The notes: generated by a model from the sequence alone, not told the origin. A stretch of DNA of 64,000 nt from Pseudomonas sp. BCA17 (GCF_004519405.1 NZ_SGWI01000001.1:1054001-1118000), one strand, 5' to 3'. Shown: positions 33,096 to 41,829, counted from the first letter of the stretch. Numbers and translations: made by a program.

Positions 33096-34181
33096 TTAGA
33101 TCCCGGCCCGCTCAAATGCCAGCGGCTCTAATCCTTTCATCTGCGCCAGAGTGAGCGGCGCGAAATTGCGATCAAGCTGCAGCTCGGTGAAGCGCTCAAC
33201 GGTCAAGCCACCCTCACGGAACAGCTTTGCCCGGACTGGGCCGATGGCGACGTCCTGGAACGACGCCGGCTGCTGCTGAAGCCAGTGGTAGTAATCGAGG
33301 TCAGCACTCACCTGCTGCCCCCCATTAGCACCCACCGAGGCACGCGTTGCGCCCTTGGCGAACATCGCGCTGAGCTTGGTCAACAGAATGAAGGTGGTGC
33401 GGCAGTTAGGGTGGAAAGGCGGCCTTGGGCCGGAATCCACCGGAAACTTGCGCTTATCCATCGAGCGGCACAACTGGCTGGTCTTGCTGTCCAGCGTGGC
33501 CACCATCTGGATCTCTTCCACGATATCCGTGTTCGCCTTGGCCACCTCCATGCGCGCCTGGGACGACACATGCTGAATCGCGGTGTGCACGACCGTGCTG
33601 GCATTGCGGTTGGTAGTGGCCAGGATGCCGTCTTTGTACCCTGCCGCCTTGGTGCCGCGAATGTTCCGAATGATCTGGAAGTTCGTCTGCCCTTCGAAGA
33701 AGCCCTGCCGGATAGTGCCGGTAACGCGTTCACGCTCTGCACTGGTCCAACCCTTGATAAAGGCCTTCAGCAACTTGCCGCCGCCGGTACCGCGCACGCT
33801 GAGTGGGTTGGTCAGTACTGCGGTACGGATTGCAGCTGCGCTCGTCGCGACCACATCCAGCGAAACGCCAACCGGCGCCGACCTGGCAAGGCTGGTCGCC
33901 TCAAACTCTGCCTCGTAATTGGCGATGTCCACCAGGTCAAGGTTCAGTTGTGCGCTGTAGCGGTCGAAGATGTCCAGCAGCAGGCTATCTACTTCCTTCA
34001 GCAGCGCTTCAAGACGTTTGACGTTGTACTCGGTCAGGTCCGACCGTGTGAGACGGTCCCGGATAGAACGGTCAATCTCCTTGAGGAAGGGGGCGAACTT
34101 GCCCGCCTCCCCAGCCTTGAGCTTTTCGAGAAAGACAGCGTGCCGGATGGTTGCGTCAAGGATTGCTTGGTTCGCCGCCAT
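33096..34181 (-). CDS. Minor head / head morphogenesis protein (Mu gpF-like)
   Basis: 361 residues. The C-terminal part holds NRNASTVVHTAIQHVSSQARMEV and DSKTSQLCRSMDKRKFPVDSGPRPPFHPNCRTTF, the usual Mu F-like domain. Overlaps the portal gene by 26 bases, as is common. Confidence 0.9.
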   Translation of the reverse strand: MAANQAILDATIRHAVFLEKLKAGEAGKFAPFLKEIDRSIRDRLTRSDLTEYNVKRLEALLKEVDSLLLDIFDRYSAQLNLDLVDIANYEAEFEATSLARSAPVGVSLDVVATSAAAIRTAVLTNPLSVRGTGGGKLLKAFIKGWTSAERERVTGTIRQGFFEGQTNFQIIRNIRGTKAAGYKDGILATTNRNASTVVHTAIQHVSSQARMEVAKANTDIVEEIQMVATLDSKTSQLCRSMDKRKFPVDSGPRPPFHPNCRTTFILLTKLSAMFAKGATRASVGANGGQQVSADLDYYHWLQQQPASFQDVAIGPVRAKLFREGGLTVERFTELQLDRNFAPLTLAQMKGLEPLAFERAGI

Positions 34182-35574
34182 CTACTTTGTCCTCGTCGTC
34201 CAGGCCCAGGCCATCGCCCTGCTCTTCTAGCTCACCGTCGATCTGCTCGTCAGTTCGCTCTGGCGCGATCAGCCCCAACTTGCGCAAATACGCTCGAAGA
34301 TCCGCCTTCGCGAACCCGCCGTTCTGCCACAAGCCAACCAAGGCCGTGATCATCTGCGGATCGGCCGTCAGCTCGACGAACTCCTGATTCACCTGGTAGG
34401 CGACCTTCTTGTCAGCGATGCCCATGTAGGCGCAGCACCACATGATTGCCCGGGTGTAGGCCTCGCTGACGTTGGCTACGCATCCAGCAAGAACCGATGT
34501 AGATGCTGATTGATCGCCACGAGACTCGGTTGCGGTCTTGGTGGCAAGTGACGCCACCACCATCCGCGCACCCAGTTCGATCATCATCTGGTTCTTGTCA
34601 GCCATGGCCTCCTTGACCAGCGTATTCGGTGCAGGCTGGGCGTAGCCGAAAGCGCCTCCGACCGGCAACATCATCGGGGCTCTGGAACCGACATAGATGC
34701 CGTTCTTCTCCATCCAGTCGCGCCAGGACTCGTCGAGCCCACTGATCCACGGCTGAGCCTGCCCGCACCAGAACACACTGTCTTCATAGTCGGCGCTGTT
34801 CCGGAAGTGGCCCAGGTTGATCATGGCGATGTCGTACAGCGGCGACTCGTCGATGCTTGGGTCGTTGTTCTGCGCGCCGACGAAAGTGAACGGGATCTCC
34901 TTGAGACGCCCGGTGACGCCTTTCGGCTTGAACTCTCCGATGACCGCCAGCGGCCCACCACCTTTCGGACCGGACCGGCGCCAAACACGACAAACGAAAC
35001 CGTCATCCTCAAGCGCCAGCTCCCGGTACTGCTCAGCCGTCTTGTAGCCGAAGCCGTCAGGAATCTCCGGAGACTCGCGCAGCACCACCAGCGTCAGCAC
35101 GCTGTGACCGTTCACCATGCCCGTGCGCCAGTTGATGATGTCTTCAGCGCAATAAGACAGGATCACCGAGTGACCACCGATGCCGTCGTCCTGGTGATAG
35201 TCGACGTACAGGCCGTGGCGGCCAGCTTCGAGCACCTTCTCCAACGTTCCTTGGGAGTGCTGGTAAATGCTCACCCCGGAGCCGTTGGCGTTGTCCTGCA
35301 GGTACTCCAGCTTCTTGGGCACCGTGAGTGTCGGGTCTTTATGGAAGGCCAAGCCCAGCAGCCCGTTACGGGTGTGCCCGGTGGCATTCTTGAACACCGC
35401 CCGCTCGCGGTAAGCCCGGTTCCGATCTTCGTTCTCCGGCGACTTGTCGTGCGCGTTGATGTACGGCAGCCGATCGACTACCCGGTGCTGGCCCGCGCAG
35501 ACGTCGCGAACAGTTGCCCAGCGATCCAGCACTGCCGTGTATTCCGCCCGCTTGAAGGAGACGTCGTTGCTCAT
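34156..35574 (-). CDS. Portal protein (DUF4055 type)
   Basis: 472 residues. ATG 35574 overlaps the terminase stop (ATGA). The pattern YRERAVFKNATGHTRNGLLGLAFHKDP and LAGCVANVSEAYTRAIMWCCAYMG is characteristic of DUF4055 phage portal proteins. Acidic C-terminus (GLGLDDEDKVDGGEP). Confidence 0.92.
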   Translation of the reverse strand: MSNDVSFKRAEYTAVLDRWATVRDVCAGQHRVVDRLPYINAHDKSPENEDRNRAYRERAVFKNATGHTRNGLLGLAFHKDPTLTVPKKLEYLQDNANGSGVSIYQHSQGTLEKVLEAGRHGLYVDYHQDDGIGGHSVILSYCAEDIINWRTGMVNGHSVLTLVVLRESPEIPDGFGYKTAEQYRELALEDDGFVCRVWRRSGPKGGGPLAVIGEFKPKGVTGRLKEIPFTFVGAQNNDPSIDESPLYDIAMINLGHFRNSADYEDSVFWCGQAQPWISGLDESWRDWMEKNGIYVGSRAPMMLPVGGAFGYAQPAPNTLVKEAMADKNQMMIELGARMVVASLATKTATESRGDQSASTSVLAGCVANVSEAYTRAIMWCCAYMGIADKKVAYQVNQEFVELTADPQMITALVGLWQNGGFAKADLRAYLRKLGLIAPERTDEQIDGELEEQGDGLGLDDEDKVDGGEPSNP

Positions 35575-36893
35575 CGGGCGTATCCCATTTTGATAGAAGT
35601 GACGATCGCTTTGATCGGATAGCGCTTGGCGATGAAGTAGCCGGCGGCGTCGTTCATATGGTCATGACCCTTTTTGGGATCTTTGTCCGGCTCGCCCTTG
35701 TCGGTGTAGGTCTGTCGCTCCAGGCACAAGGTGAGCTGAGGGCACTGGTCGATGTTGACCTTCAGTCGTCGCTCGCCGTAGGCATTCAGGAACATGGCGT
35801 TCACCGAGTTCACGCGGTCTTTCACGCCTGGGTTTGTGGAGTCGACGATCACCGTGAATTTTGCTTTCTTCAACAGCGACAAGTCGGACTCGCTCGCGTT
35901 TTTGCTGCTGGTGTTCTGCCCGCTGGCGTCGGGGTATACCGCCACCGAGTGACCAGGGAACCGTGTCTGGATCTTCTCGATCATCTCCGGCGTGTCACGC
36001 ACACCGTGAAACTCATCCAGTGCCATCGGCAGGTCGTCGCGAACGACATAGACCACAGCAGCCATCTTCATGACGTTGAAGTCCATACCGATGTGCAACG
36101 CCTCGCCCGGCTTGATTCGCTCGCTGGTTCGGCACTCTTCACGGCTGAACGTGTAGTAAACAACGCCCGAATAATTCTCAAACCCCGCCTCGTACTCTTG
36201 GCGGAAAGTACGCGGATCCATCTTGCGCTTTGCCGCATCAAGCTCTTCTGGTGGGACATTTCCACCTTGAAGCGACGTGTACTGCCAACTCTTGTGATCC
36301 GGCTCGCCGCCTGGCTTGCCGTCCAGATAAGTGTCGTAGCAGTGGTTGAAGCCCTTCGGAGTGCCAATGCGCAGCGCGTGGCCGCCCTTGCGGACTCCCA
36401 CGCCGGGAATCGTGTACTGGCAGGTCGAAAGCATCGGGCGCAGCACTTCTTCCCAGGCTGCGTATTTGCAGTCTGCCCATTCATCCACCAGGACAAAGAA
36501 CAGGCCCGACCCGCGCAGGTCGTCGTAGTTCTCAAGACCCACGCACCGGATCAAGTGACCGCTCTTAAGCGTTATCAGCATGTCGGTTTCGTTTGGCTTG
36601 CTCTCGCGCCACTTTGGCGGGATGGCCTGCTTCAGCCTGCGCCAGAAGACGCGTCGGGCCTGTTTCTGTGTAGGAGCCGCGTACCAAATCTCATCCTCGA
36701 CGCTCACGCCCCACTCAGCAGCCAGTCGCGCAGCTCGGCGCATCTCAGCCTTGCCGAGGAAAGTCTTACCAAACCGGCGCCCACACACAGCATCGCGAAA
36801 GCGCGCATCGGGCTGGAATCCCCAGACGTAAATATTGGCCTGCTTCTTCGTCAGGTGAACCGGGGCATCATAGGTACGGGGTAGTCGGGACAT
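35571..36893 (-). CDS. Terminase large subunit
   Basis: 440 residues from ATG 36893 (MSRLPRTYDAPVHLTKKQANIYVWGF). Walker A-like VCGRRFGKTFLGKAEM (about residue 40), Walker B GLFFVLVDEWAD (about 135), and nuclease acidic residues in HIGMDFNVMKM, AVYPDASG and HDHMNDAAG. Packages DNA into the head. Overlaps the small-subunit gene by 26 bases. Confidence 0.95.
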   Translation of the reverse strand: MSRLPRTYDAPVHLTKKQANIYVWGFQPDARFRDAVCGRRFGKTFLGKAEMRRAARLAAEWGVSVEDEIWYAAPTQKQARRVFWRRLKQAIPPKWRESKPNETDMLITLKSGHLIRCVGLENYDDLRGSGLFFVLVDEWADCKYAAWEEVLRPMLSTCQYTIPGVGVRKGGHALRIGTPKGFNHCYDTYLDGKPGGEPDHKSWQYTSLQGGNVPPEELDAAKRKMDPRTFRQEYEAGFENYSGVVYYTFSREECRTSERIKPGEALHIGMDFNVMKMAAVVYVVRDDLPMALDEFHGVRDTPEMIEKIQTRFPGHSVAVYPDASGQNTSSKNASESDLSLLKKAKFTVIVDSTNPGVKDRVNSVNAMFLNAYGERRLKVNIDQCPQLTLCLERQTYTDKGEPDKDPKKGHDHMNDAAGYFIAKRYPIKAIVTSIKMGYAR

Positions 36894-37344
36894 TCTCGTC
36901 TGGCTCCAGCGTGTATTCAGCAACGGCGTGCTGCTGGTCCGCGTGGGAGCCAAGTGGTTTTTCAGGTTCGAGGCGGCGATTCACGTACACGTCGCCCACC
37001 TCTTTGGCGGCCTGCTCGTAAAGCTGTGCAGTCAGCGCCAGGTTGCGCATGTTCTCGGCCTTCTCTGCCATCCGCCCCAGGCCGCGAAGCCTGAATGCAC
37101 GATTGGCTATTGGGATCTCGGCCGTGTCCTCGCGAAAACGCTTACGGGTATCTTCAAACACGGTTCTCCACTTCACACCGAGATCGCGTCCGGCGTACTT
37201 CGTGGGGTCATACAGCTCGCACTGCTGACGCGTCACTTCGAGGCCGTACGTTTCCTTGACGGCCAGTACAACTTGGGAGGGCGTATCGAAACAGGCAAGG
37301 GCCTGCACAATGAAGCGCTTAACCTCATCTTTCAGGGCTGCCAT
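36868..37344 (-). CDS. Terminase small subunit (DUF2280 type)
   Basis: 158 residues. FIVQALACFDTPSQVVLAVKETYGLEVTRQQCELYDP is the DUF2280 DNA-binding N-terminus, followed by KYAGRDLGVKWRTVFEDTRKRF. Directly before the large subunit. Recognises the packaging site. Confidence 0.9.
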   Translation of the reverse strand: MAALKDEVKRFIVQALACFDTPSQVVLAVKETYGLEVTRQQCELYDPTKYAGRDLGVKWRTVFEDTRKRFREDTAEIPIANRAFRLRGLGRMAEKAENMRNLALTAQLYEQAAKEVGDVYVNRRLEPEKPLGSHADQQHAVAEYTLEPDENVPTTPYL

Positions 37345-37376
37345 ATGGGTTTATTCCGTCAAGGTCCTGTCAAGGA

Positions 37377-38000
37377 TCAGGCCAACTTGAGCAGACAGGT
37401 TCCGCAGGCCCTCGATATGTTCAATTTCCCCACCTCAGCAGGACTGTTTGCAGCATCCACCAACGCTTGAACGTCGGGGCTCGCACCGTAGCGGCGAACG
37501 ACACCGACGAACTCTTCGACGTCGTGGCCCTGCAGCTTGATCTTTGGTGCACCGTCTTGGGTGAATGCTGGTTGACCGTACTTGTCGGTCGCGTGAGCCA
37601 GGTGATACAGCTCGTGTTCCAGTAGCGCGCAGAACTCAAGGTCGCTGCACTGGGCGCAGTAGTCGGCAGCCAGCGTGATGATGAAGGCCGGCACGTCGCC
37701 GAACCAATCACGCATCTGTTGTTCCATCCGGGCTTTCTGCCAACCGCCGGCGCGGAACGCTACCTGTTCGGCTTGGCCCAGGACTGTGCGGCCCTGCTTC
37801 TCGAAACAAGACGAAGCCCACATGACACGGATGTCTGCATCCAGAAGATGGGCATGGTCTTCGTTGTGAATACTGCCGGTGTCGGCAAGGATCTCGGCCT
37901 GAAGCCACTCCCACACCTCTGGCGCTGAAGTCAGGCGCATACCGAAGTCGGAAAGCTCAGACAGCTCAAGCAGTGATGCCGGCGGCACAGGTCTGTTCAT
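37377..38000 (-). CDS. Putative phage metallopeptidase
   Basis: 207 residues from ATG 38000 with AAGGAGGG seven bases upstream. A zinc-protease signature HELYHLAHA (HExxH with downstream acidic region) is present, along with QCSDLEFCALLEHELY. A family of such proteins sits next to terminase genes in Pseudomonas prophages; substrate unknown. Confidence 0.78.
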   Translation of the reverse strand: MNRPVPPASLLELSELSDFGMRLTSAPEVWEWLQAEILADTGSIHNEDHAHLLDADIRVMWASSCFEKQGRTVLGQAEQVAFRAGGWQKARMEQQMRDWFGDVPAFIITLAADYCAQCSDLEFCALLEHELYHLAHATDKYGQPAFTQDGAPKIKLQGHDVEEFVGVVRRYGASPDVQALVDAANSPAEVGKLNISRACGTCLLKLA

Positions 38001-38104
38001 AGGCCCTCCTTGGAGATTCTCAAAACGAGCACACCGGGCTATTGAGGCACCCTCTAGCGTCGTGCACACTTCCGTGGACTCATCGCCAAAAAAAGGAATT
38101 TACG

Positions 38105-38359
38105 ATGCCGTTTTCATCAGATGAAAGAACCGCTTTGCTCGCGCTCAAAGGCGTAGGGCCAACCGTCATTACTCGGCTTGAGCAAATGGGTATCGAATCG
38201 CTCGCAGAACTCCGAAAATCAGATGTTGGCGACATCCTGACTCAAGCATCCGCGGCATTAGGCTCGACTTGCTGGAAGAACAGCCCTCAGGCCAGAGCGG
38301 CCATCACCGCTGCAGTGGAGCTTGCGAAGAGCTCTGCAGAGCAAATCCCGGCCCGGTAG
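38105..38359 (+). CDS. Helix-hairpin-helix protein, opposite-strand cargo
   Basis: 84 residues from ATG 38105 with AAGGAAT upstream. LLALKGVGPTVITRLEQMGIESLAELRKSDVG is a helix-hairpin-helix DNA-binding unit similar to Cdd1-type small proteins. It lies against the late operon. Function unknown. Confidence 0.7.
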   Translation: MPFSSDERTALLALKGVGPTVITRLEQMGIESLAELRKSDVGDILTQASAALGSTCWKNSPQARAAITAAVELAKSSAEQIPAR

Positions 38360-38476
38360 GCGCGTTCGATTGCCTCCCAATCGGGTTGCTTGGTTGTCAT
38401 AGGATTTCTCTAAGACTTGAAATGGTGATTTGTTAACGGTATCAACGATAGCTTTTCCCAATACCAAGGAATCAGT

Positions 38477-38899
38477 ATGTCCGCATCTAATATCGAGAGA
38501 TTTGATCAACTGGCAGGAAGAATATTCGCGGATCTATATGAAGCATTCCCGCTACCAAAAACGCTGTCCGACATATCTCACGGCGAGAAGGGCCTGGACC
38601 CAGTTTTCAATGCTGAATTCTTCTTCGTCGCGACCGTACGCTGGCTTGCATCAAGCGGATATGTGACCCATGGCAAACAGGACAATCGATTCGTCTTCGA
38701 AGACTGCGTACTGACAGCAAAGGGGCTTGAGGTTCTCAAGGCCACTCCAGATAGCCTGACGGAATCCAGTATTGGCTCTCAACTGCAAGATGCGGCAAAG
38801 TCTGGTCTAGTGGACTCCGTGAAAACCCTTGTAGGAAAGGCTCTTGCTATTGGAGCAGCCAAAGGATATACGGCAGCCGCAGCATGGATTAGCTCATAA
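38477..38899 (+). CDS. Protein of unknown function with winged-helix-like centre
   Basis: 140 residues. The middle (FVATVRWLASSGYVTHGKQDNRFVFEDCVLTAKGLEVL) looks like a winged helix with an AKG-type wing; the C-terminal part is Ala/Gly-rich helical (LVGKALAIGAAKGYTAAAAW). Plus strand, antisense to the late transcript. ATG at 38477. No defined function. Confidence 0.65.
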   Translation: MSASNIERFDQLAGRIFADLYEAFPLPKTLSDISHGEKGLDPVFNAEFFFVATVRWLASSGYVTHGKQDNRFVFEDCVLTAKGLEVLKATPDSLTESSIGSQLQDAAKSGLVDSVKTLVGKALAIGAAKGYTAAAAWISS

Positions 38900-38987
38900 A
38901 TCAGCCGGGTTAATATAGATCTCCTTTCTCCGTCTCCAGGCTCAAGTCCCGCGGCACATCTCGCTGACTCATCTCCCGTAGCGCGGG

Positions 38988-39332
38988 TTACGGCTTCCTG
39001 CGCTCGACACCACCTGGCGCCCTCTCGCACCGCAGGCAGTGCTCACAGTTCAGCGCCCGACACAGCCAGACCTTCACCCGCTGCCAGTACGTGACCATGA
39101 AGATGTGGCGAGCACCAGCCAGGGCTAGGGCGACATGCAGTGTCAGTCCGGCGGTAGTTGGGCCGAAGAAGATGTTCTGGCTGCGCACCATCACAACAAA
39201 ACCGGTGATGGCGATCGTCGAGTAGATCAGCTTCCCTAGGATGCCGTCCCTCACCTTCCCGCTCAGTACGCACCAAGTCGCCCACAGCGCGATCAGGCCG
39301 CAGGCAATGGAGTTGATCAGTTCAAGATTCAT
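38988..39332 (-). CDS. Small membrane protein, holin-linked
   Basis: 114 residues with three likely membrane spans in the first 85 residues and a cysteine-rich C-terminal tail (CRALNCEHCLRCERAPGG). Overlaps the holin gene stop (ATGA), so it is coupled; a second holin or antiholin is possible. Confidence 0.65.
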   Translation of the reverse strand: MNLELINSIACGLIALWATWCVLSGKVRDGILGKLIYSTIAITGFVVMVRSQNIFFGPTTAGLTLHVALALAGARHIFMVTYWQRVKVWLCRALNCEHCLRCERAPGGVERRKP

Positions 39333-39667
39333 GGTGGATTGCCTCCCCCAAACCGCTGGCGAATGAGCGCCCAGAGGTCAGCGGATTTAATGGCTCTGTT
39401 GATGGCCGCCAGGAGCGAGCCGCCGAAGGCACCCAGCAGGAAGCCGATCCCTGCGACAATCTTCGGCTCGGTCACGCCCAAGTAGGTGCTGACCATGCTC
39501 GTCAGATAGATCGAGCAGGCCATACCGGTGATGAGGAAGATCATCCAGGCGCGCCAGTCGTTCAAGTCGTCCTTATGCCACCAGCTGGCGATCACAGCCC
39601 CAACAAGGCCCGCAATCAGTAATTCGAACCTGTCGATCTTGTCGAGCAGGCGCTGTAGATACTCCAT
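39329..39667 (-). CDS. Putative holin
   Basis: 112 residues from ATG 39667 with GGAGTCG upstream. Starts MEYLQRLLDKIDRFELLIAGLVGAVIASWWHKDD, then spans at about 14-28, 41-62 and 70-88, and a charged C-terminus, a typical lambda-type class I/II holin layout. Times lysis. Confidence 0.75.
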   Translation of the reverse strand: MEYLQRLLDKIDRFELLIAGLVGAVIASWWHKDDLNDWRAWMIFLITGMACSIYLTSMVSTYLGVTEPKIVAGIGFLLGAFGGSLLAAINRAIKSADLWALIRQRFGGGNPP

Positions 39668-39758
39668 GCGCTCGACTCCGTGGGGCATGTTTGAAATAGG
39701 TCAGCCCCGGCAGCACACCCTGCTCAGTGCGAAGGGTGTGGCGGGACGAAAACGAAAA

Positions 39759-39780
39759 GGCCTCAATCAAAGTCGAGGCC
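39759..39780 (-). terminator. Terminator after the candidate immunity gene
   Basis: GGCCTC / GAGGCC hairpin followed by TTTTCGTTTTCG on the minus strand, 73 bases past the stop at 39853. Confidence 0.75.
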
Positions 39781-39852
39781 ATAAGGTTGGTTTGTAGTGA
39801 TGAAAACAGCTAGACAATTCCAGGCTTAACCTCTGAAAACCAAGAGCAAATG

Positions 39853-40278
39853 CTAAATCGATGGTCGGATTGATCTAACAGCCTGAATTAATCTCATGCA
39901 AAGTAAGATCGCAACCGAAAAAAACAACAAACCACTAAAAATTCCAACTATAGAATCGTACGAAAATGCCGCTACTGAAAAAACACCAAGAGCACACGTT
40001 AAAAGCAAAGGAAAGTCAGCGACGGTAGAGATAAAAAGTCTAGTTTTAAATCGCTCACCGCTCACAAACTTACAGACCAACAACCCAATAAATGACAAAC
40101 ACCAAGAAAGCATTCCCAACCCCATGATAAATGCTGAGAAAATATATGCTGCAGGAACTCCCGCTGTGTCGCTTGGGTCATTTGGGTTTTCGAACGCGCC
40201 AGCAACGGAATACACATACAAAAGAAACGCTGACAGCGATAGGAAACAAAGAAAAAAATACCACTTCCATGAGCTCAT
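39853..40278 (-). CDS. Four-span membrane protein; candidate bacteriocin immunity protein
   Basis: 141 residues from ATG 40278 (MSSWKWYFFLCFLSLSAFLL), GGAG upstream. Four membrane spans at about 8-28, 45-70, 80-105 and 109-131. It directly follows the colicin-M-like gene in the same direction, is AT-rich, and has its own strong sigma-70-type promoter at 40323-40351 and a terminator. Pseudomonas M-type bacteriocins are known to be paired with four-span inner-membrane immunity proteins. Immunity role is inference from context. Confidence 0.7.
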   Translation of the reverse strand: MSSWKWYFFLCFLSLSAFLLYVYSVAGAFENPNDPSDTAGVPAAYIFSAFIMGLGMLSWCLSFIGLLVCKFVSGERFKTRLFISTVADFPLLLTCALGVFSVAAFSYDSIVGIFSGLLFFSVAILLCMRLIQAVRSIRPSI

Positions 40279-40322
40279 ACCAATACAACTCCACATGAAT
40301 CAATCGTCTGAAATGACGACCA

Positions 40323-40351
40323 ATATTAGAAGTGTTTTTTGAGTATGTAAA
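40323..40351 (-). promoter_or_regulatory. Sigma-70-type promoter of the candidate immunity gene
   Basis: TTTACA (40346-40351) and TAATAT (40323-40328) with a 17-base spacer on the minus strand, 45 bases before ATG 40278. Near consensus, so likely active independently of phage late transcription. Confidence 0.82.
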
Positions 40352-40400
40352 ACCACTCATTCGAAAAACCACAAATCTCCACACAAAACCCACAAACAGC

Positions 40401-40426
40401 GGTCATGCCAAAAAGCTGGCATGACC
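40401..40426 (-). terminator. Hairpin after the colicin-M-like gene
   Basis: 10-bp inverted repeat GGTCATGCCA / TGGCATGACC with a 6-base loop, 38 bases past the stop. No T tract after it; possibly mRNA-stabilising. Confidence 0.5.
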
Positions 40427-40464
40427 GTGCCTAGAGGAGACCTCCCCCCCCCAATCGGACCTAG

Positions 40465-41301
40465 TTACCGCTGGATATCGATCGGTAGCGAGCCCCTGAT
40501 TTCGATTTCAAATTCCTTGGCGCCAGTCCCGTTCTGAATCGCACGCAGCACAGTCGTCGCCGCTTCGGGCAACGCATTCCTGAAAGAGCCTTGGTTCGCG
40601 TCATACTTATCGTTGTAAGCGCGAGCTTCTCCATTAAACACCACAGAACCATTTTCGTACTTTGTTGCATTACCTTCGATCTTCAGGGTGATATTCCCCA
40701 GAACGGAACCCGTGTTGAAGGAATCGTCGAAAGTATTATAGGGAACTTTATCCAATACGATCCTTGAGGTACCAACGGTTAAAGCACTGAACTGCTGCTC
40801 AAGCATTGGAATTTTAGTGACGGATGGATTTAGCCCGAGCTTGGTAATGTCCATTCTGACAGTTGCGCCATTACCATTAATGAAGTGCCCTAGCGCGGAT
40901 ACTGGCCCCAGTTCTGTTGCGGAAATTTGCTTGATCTCATTTGACGGCGCTGGATATGTCACGAGCAGTGGGTTACGGTACGCATAGGCCAAAGCTACTG
41001 CAGAACTAACTCCAGTAGCGCACATATAGTTATCTGCATACGGGACAAACTTAAGATCTCGACCAAATGGATCGCCTAGCATCCATGGCTCAAATCGCCC
41101 GTAGCTTTTTATATAAAAATCAACCTCCGAGCAGAGCTTAACCAAAACCTCACGCCACATACCTTTTGCGTAATAGTCATTCCGAATTAGCTGCATTCCA
41201 TTGAATGCCACTACCGGGCTTTGCATAGTTCCACCACCAGTCTGATTAAGACCAGGATAAAATGGATCTGGCGCAGTAACATTAATACTTGGAAGTTCCA
41301 T
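40465..41301 (-). CDS. Colicin-M-like (lipid II-degrading) bacteriocin, atypical active site
   Basis: 278 residues, the usual size of M-type bacteriocins. The C-terminal half carries the family pattern: GHFINGNGATVRMDI (about 138-152), LGNITLKIEG (201-210), and NDKYDANQGSFR followed by EIEIRGSLPIDI. Colicin M has D226, Y228, D229, H235 and R236 as key residues; here D231, Y233, D234 and R241 align but position 240 is Phe, not His. The N-terminal 120 residues would serve receptor and translocation. ATG 41301 follows AGGTGAG. Activity uncertain. Confidence 0.82.
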   Translation of the reverse strand: MELPSINVTAPDPFYPGLNQTGGGTMQSPVVAFNGMQLIRNDYYAKGMWREVLVKLCSEVDFYIKSYGRFEPWMLGDPFGRDLKFVPYADNYMCATGVSSAVALAYAYRNPLLVTYPAPSNEIKQISATELGPVSALGHFINGNGATVRMDITKLGLNPSVTKIPMLEQQFSALTVGTSRIVLDKVPYNTFDDSFNTGSVLGNITLKIEGNATKYENGSVVFNGEARAYNDKYDANQGSFRNALPEAATTVLRAIQNGTGAKEFEIEIRGSLPIDIQR

Positions 41302-41391
41302 TATCTCACCTATTGAGTCGAATGATTTGTCGCGGAAAATTCCGCTTTTATGTCGCTCAAAGGCGATGGGGAGAGGCTCACGACCTTCTGG
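41302..41391. repeat. Imperfect direct repeat, copy B (com 3' remnant before the colicin-M-like gene)
   Basis: About 86 bases matching 41740-41829 at roughly three quarters of positions, including TCACCTATTGAGTCGAATGAT. On the minus strand it reads as the last 28 or so codons of com, ending in the same HSTQ-stop, followed by a ribosome site. No start is present, so it is a remnant. It carries GCGGA-(4)-TCCGC at 41332-41345. Confidence 0.85.
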
Positions 41392-41415
41392 TTGTTGTGC
41401 GCGAGAAACTACTAC

Positions 41416-41739
41416 TTACGGCAGCAGGTCGTAGGTCACATAAGCAGTACCGCCGCCGTTCTGAGTCATTGCTACCCACAGGCCCTGACCGGCAGGGATG
41501 GTCACAGAGAACGGGAGAGTGGAAGCACCGCCAACGGCGGACAAGATAACGGGCACGTTGGTCACCCAGCGCCCTTCCGGAATGGTCGTACCGGTACTAA
41601 TAAATCCGTTCCCGACGGGGCTGATCATGGTAGCTGTTCGAACTACCGCGCCATTAACGTTCTGCGCCGGAGTGAAAACTGCCTCTGCGTAGCTGGTTGC
41701 GATCGATTTGAAGCGGCTGCCGATTTGTACTGGTTCCAT
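41416..41739 (-). CDS. Beta-rich protein of unknown function, downstream of com
   Basis: 107 residues from ATG 41739 (MEPVQIGSRFKSIATSYAEAVF), eight bases after the com stop with AGGTGAA between. Mostly beta, Thr/Val/Gly-rich, no signal peptide or catalytic motif. A longer in-frame reading upstream overlaps com and is rejected. It may be a decoration or fibre-like protein; unknown. Confidence 0.7.
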   Translation of the reverse strand: MEPVQIGSRFKSIATSYAEAVFTPAQNVNGAVVRTATMISPVGNGFISTGTTIPEGRWVTNVPVILSAVGGASTLPFSVTIPAGQGLWVAMTQNGGGTAYVTYDLLP

Positions 41740-41829
41740 TTTTTCACCTATTGAGTCGAATGATTGTTTGCGGAGGACTCCGCTTTCATGTCGCTCAAAG
41801 GCGATCGCTCGAGGCTCGTGGCCTTCACA
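41740..41829. repeat. Imperfect direct repeat, copy A (3' end of com and leader of the 41416 gene)
   Basis: Source copy of the repeat at 41302-41391. It contains the com 3' end and a hairpin GCGGA-(4)-TCCGC at 41770-41783, about 32 bases before the downstream start. Stem conserved and loop different between copies. Confidence 0.85.

Noticed and set aside
40441..40453. Poly-C run (also near 53127) as a frameshifted gene
   Set aside because: Both C runs lie in non-coding stretches; flanking genes are intact, so there is no evidence of a broken frame.
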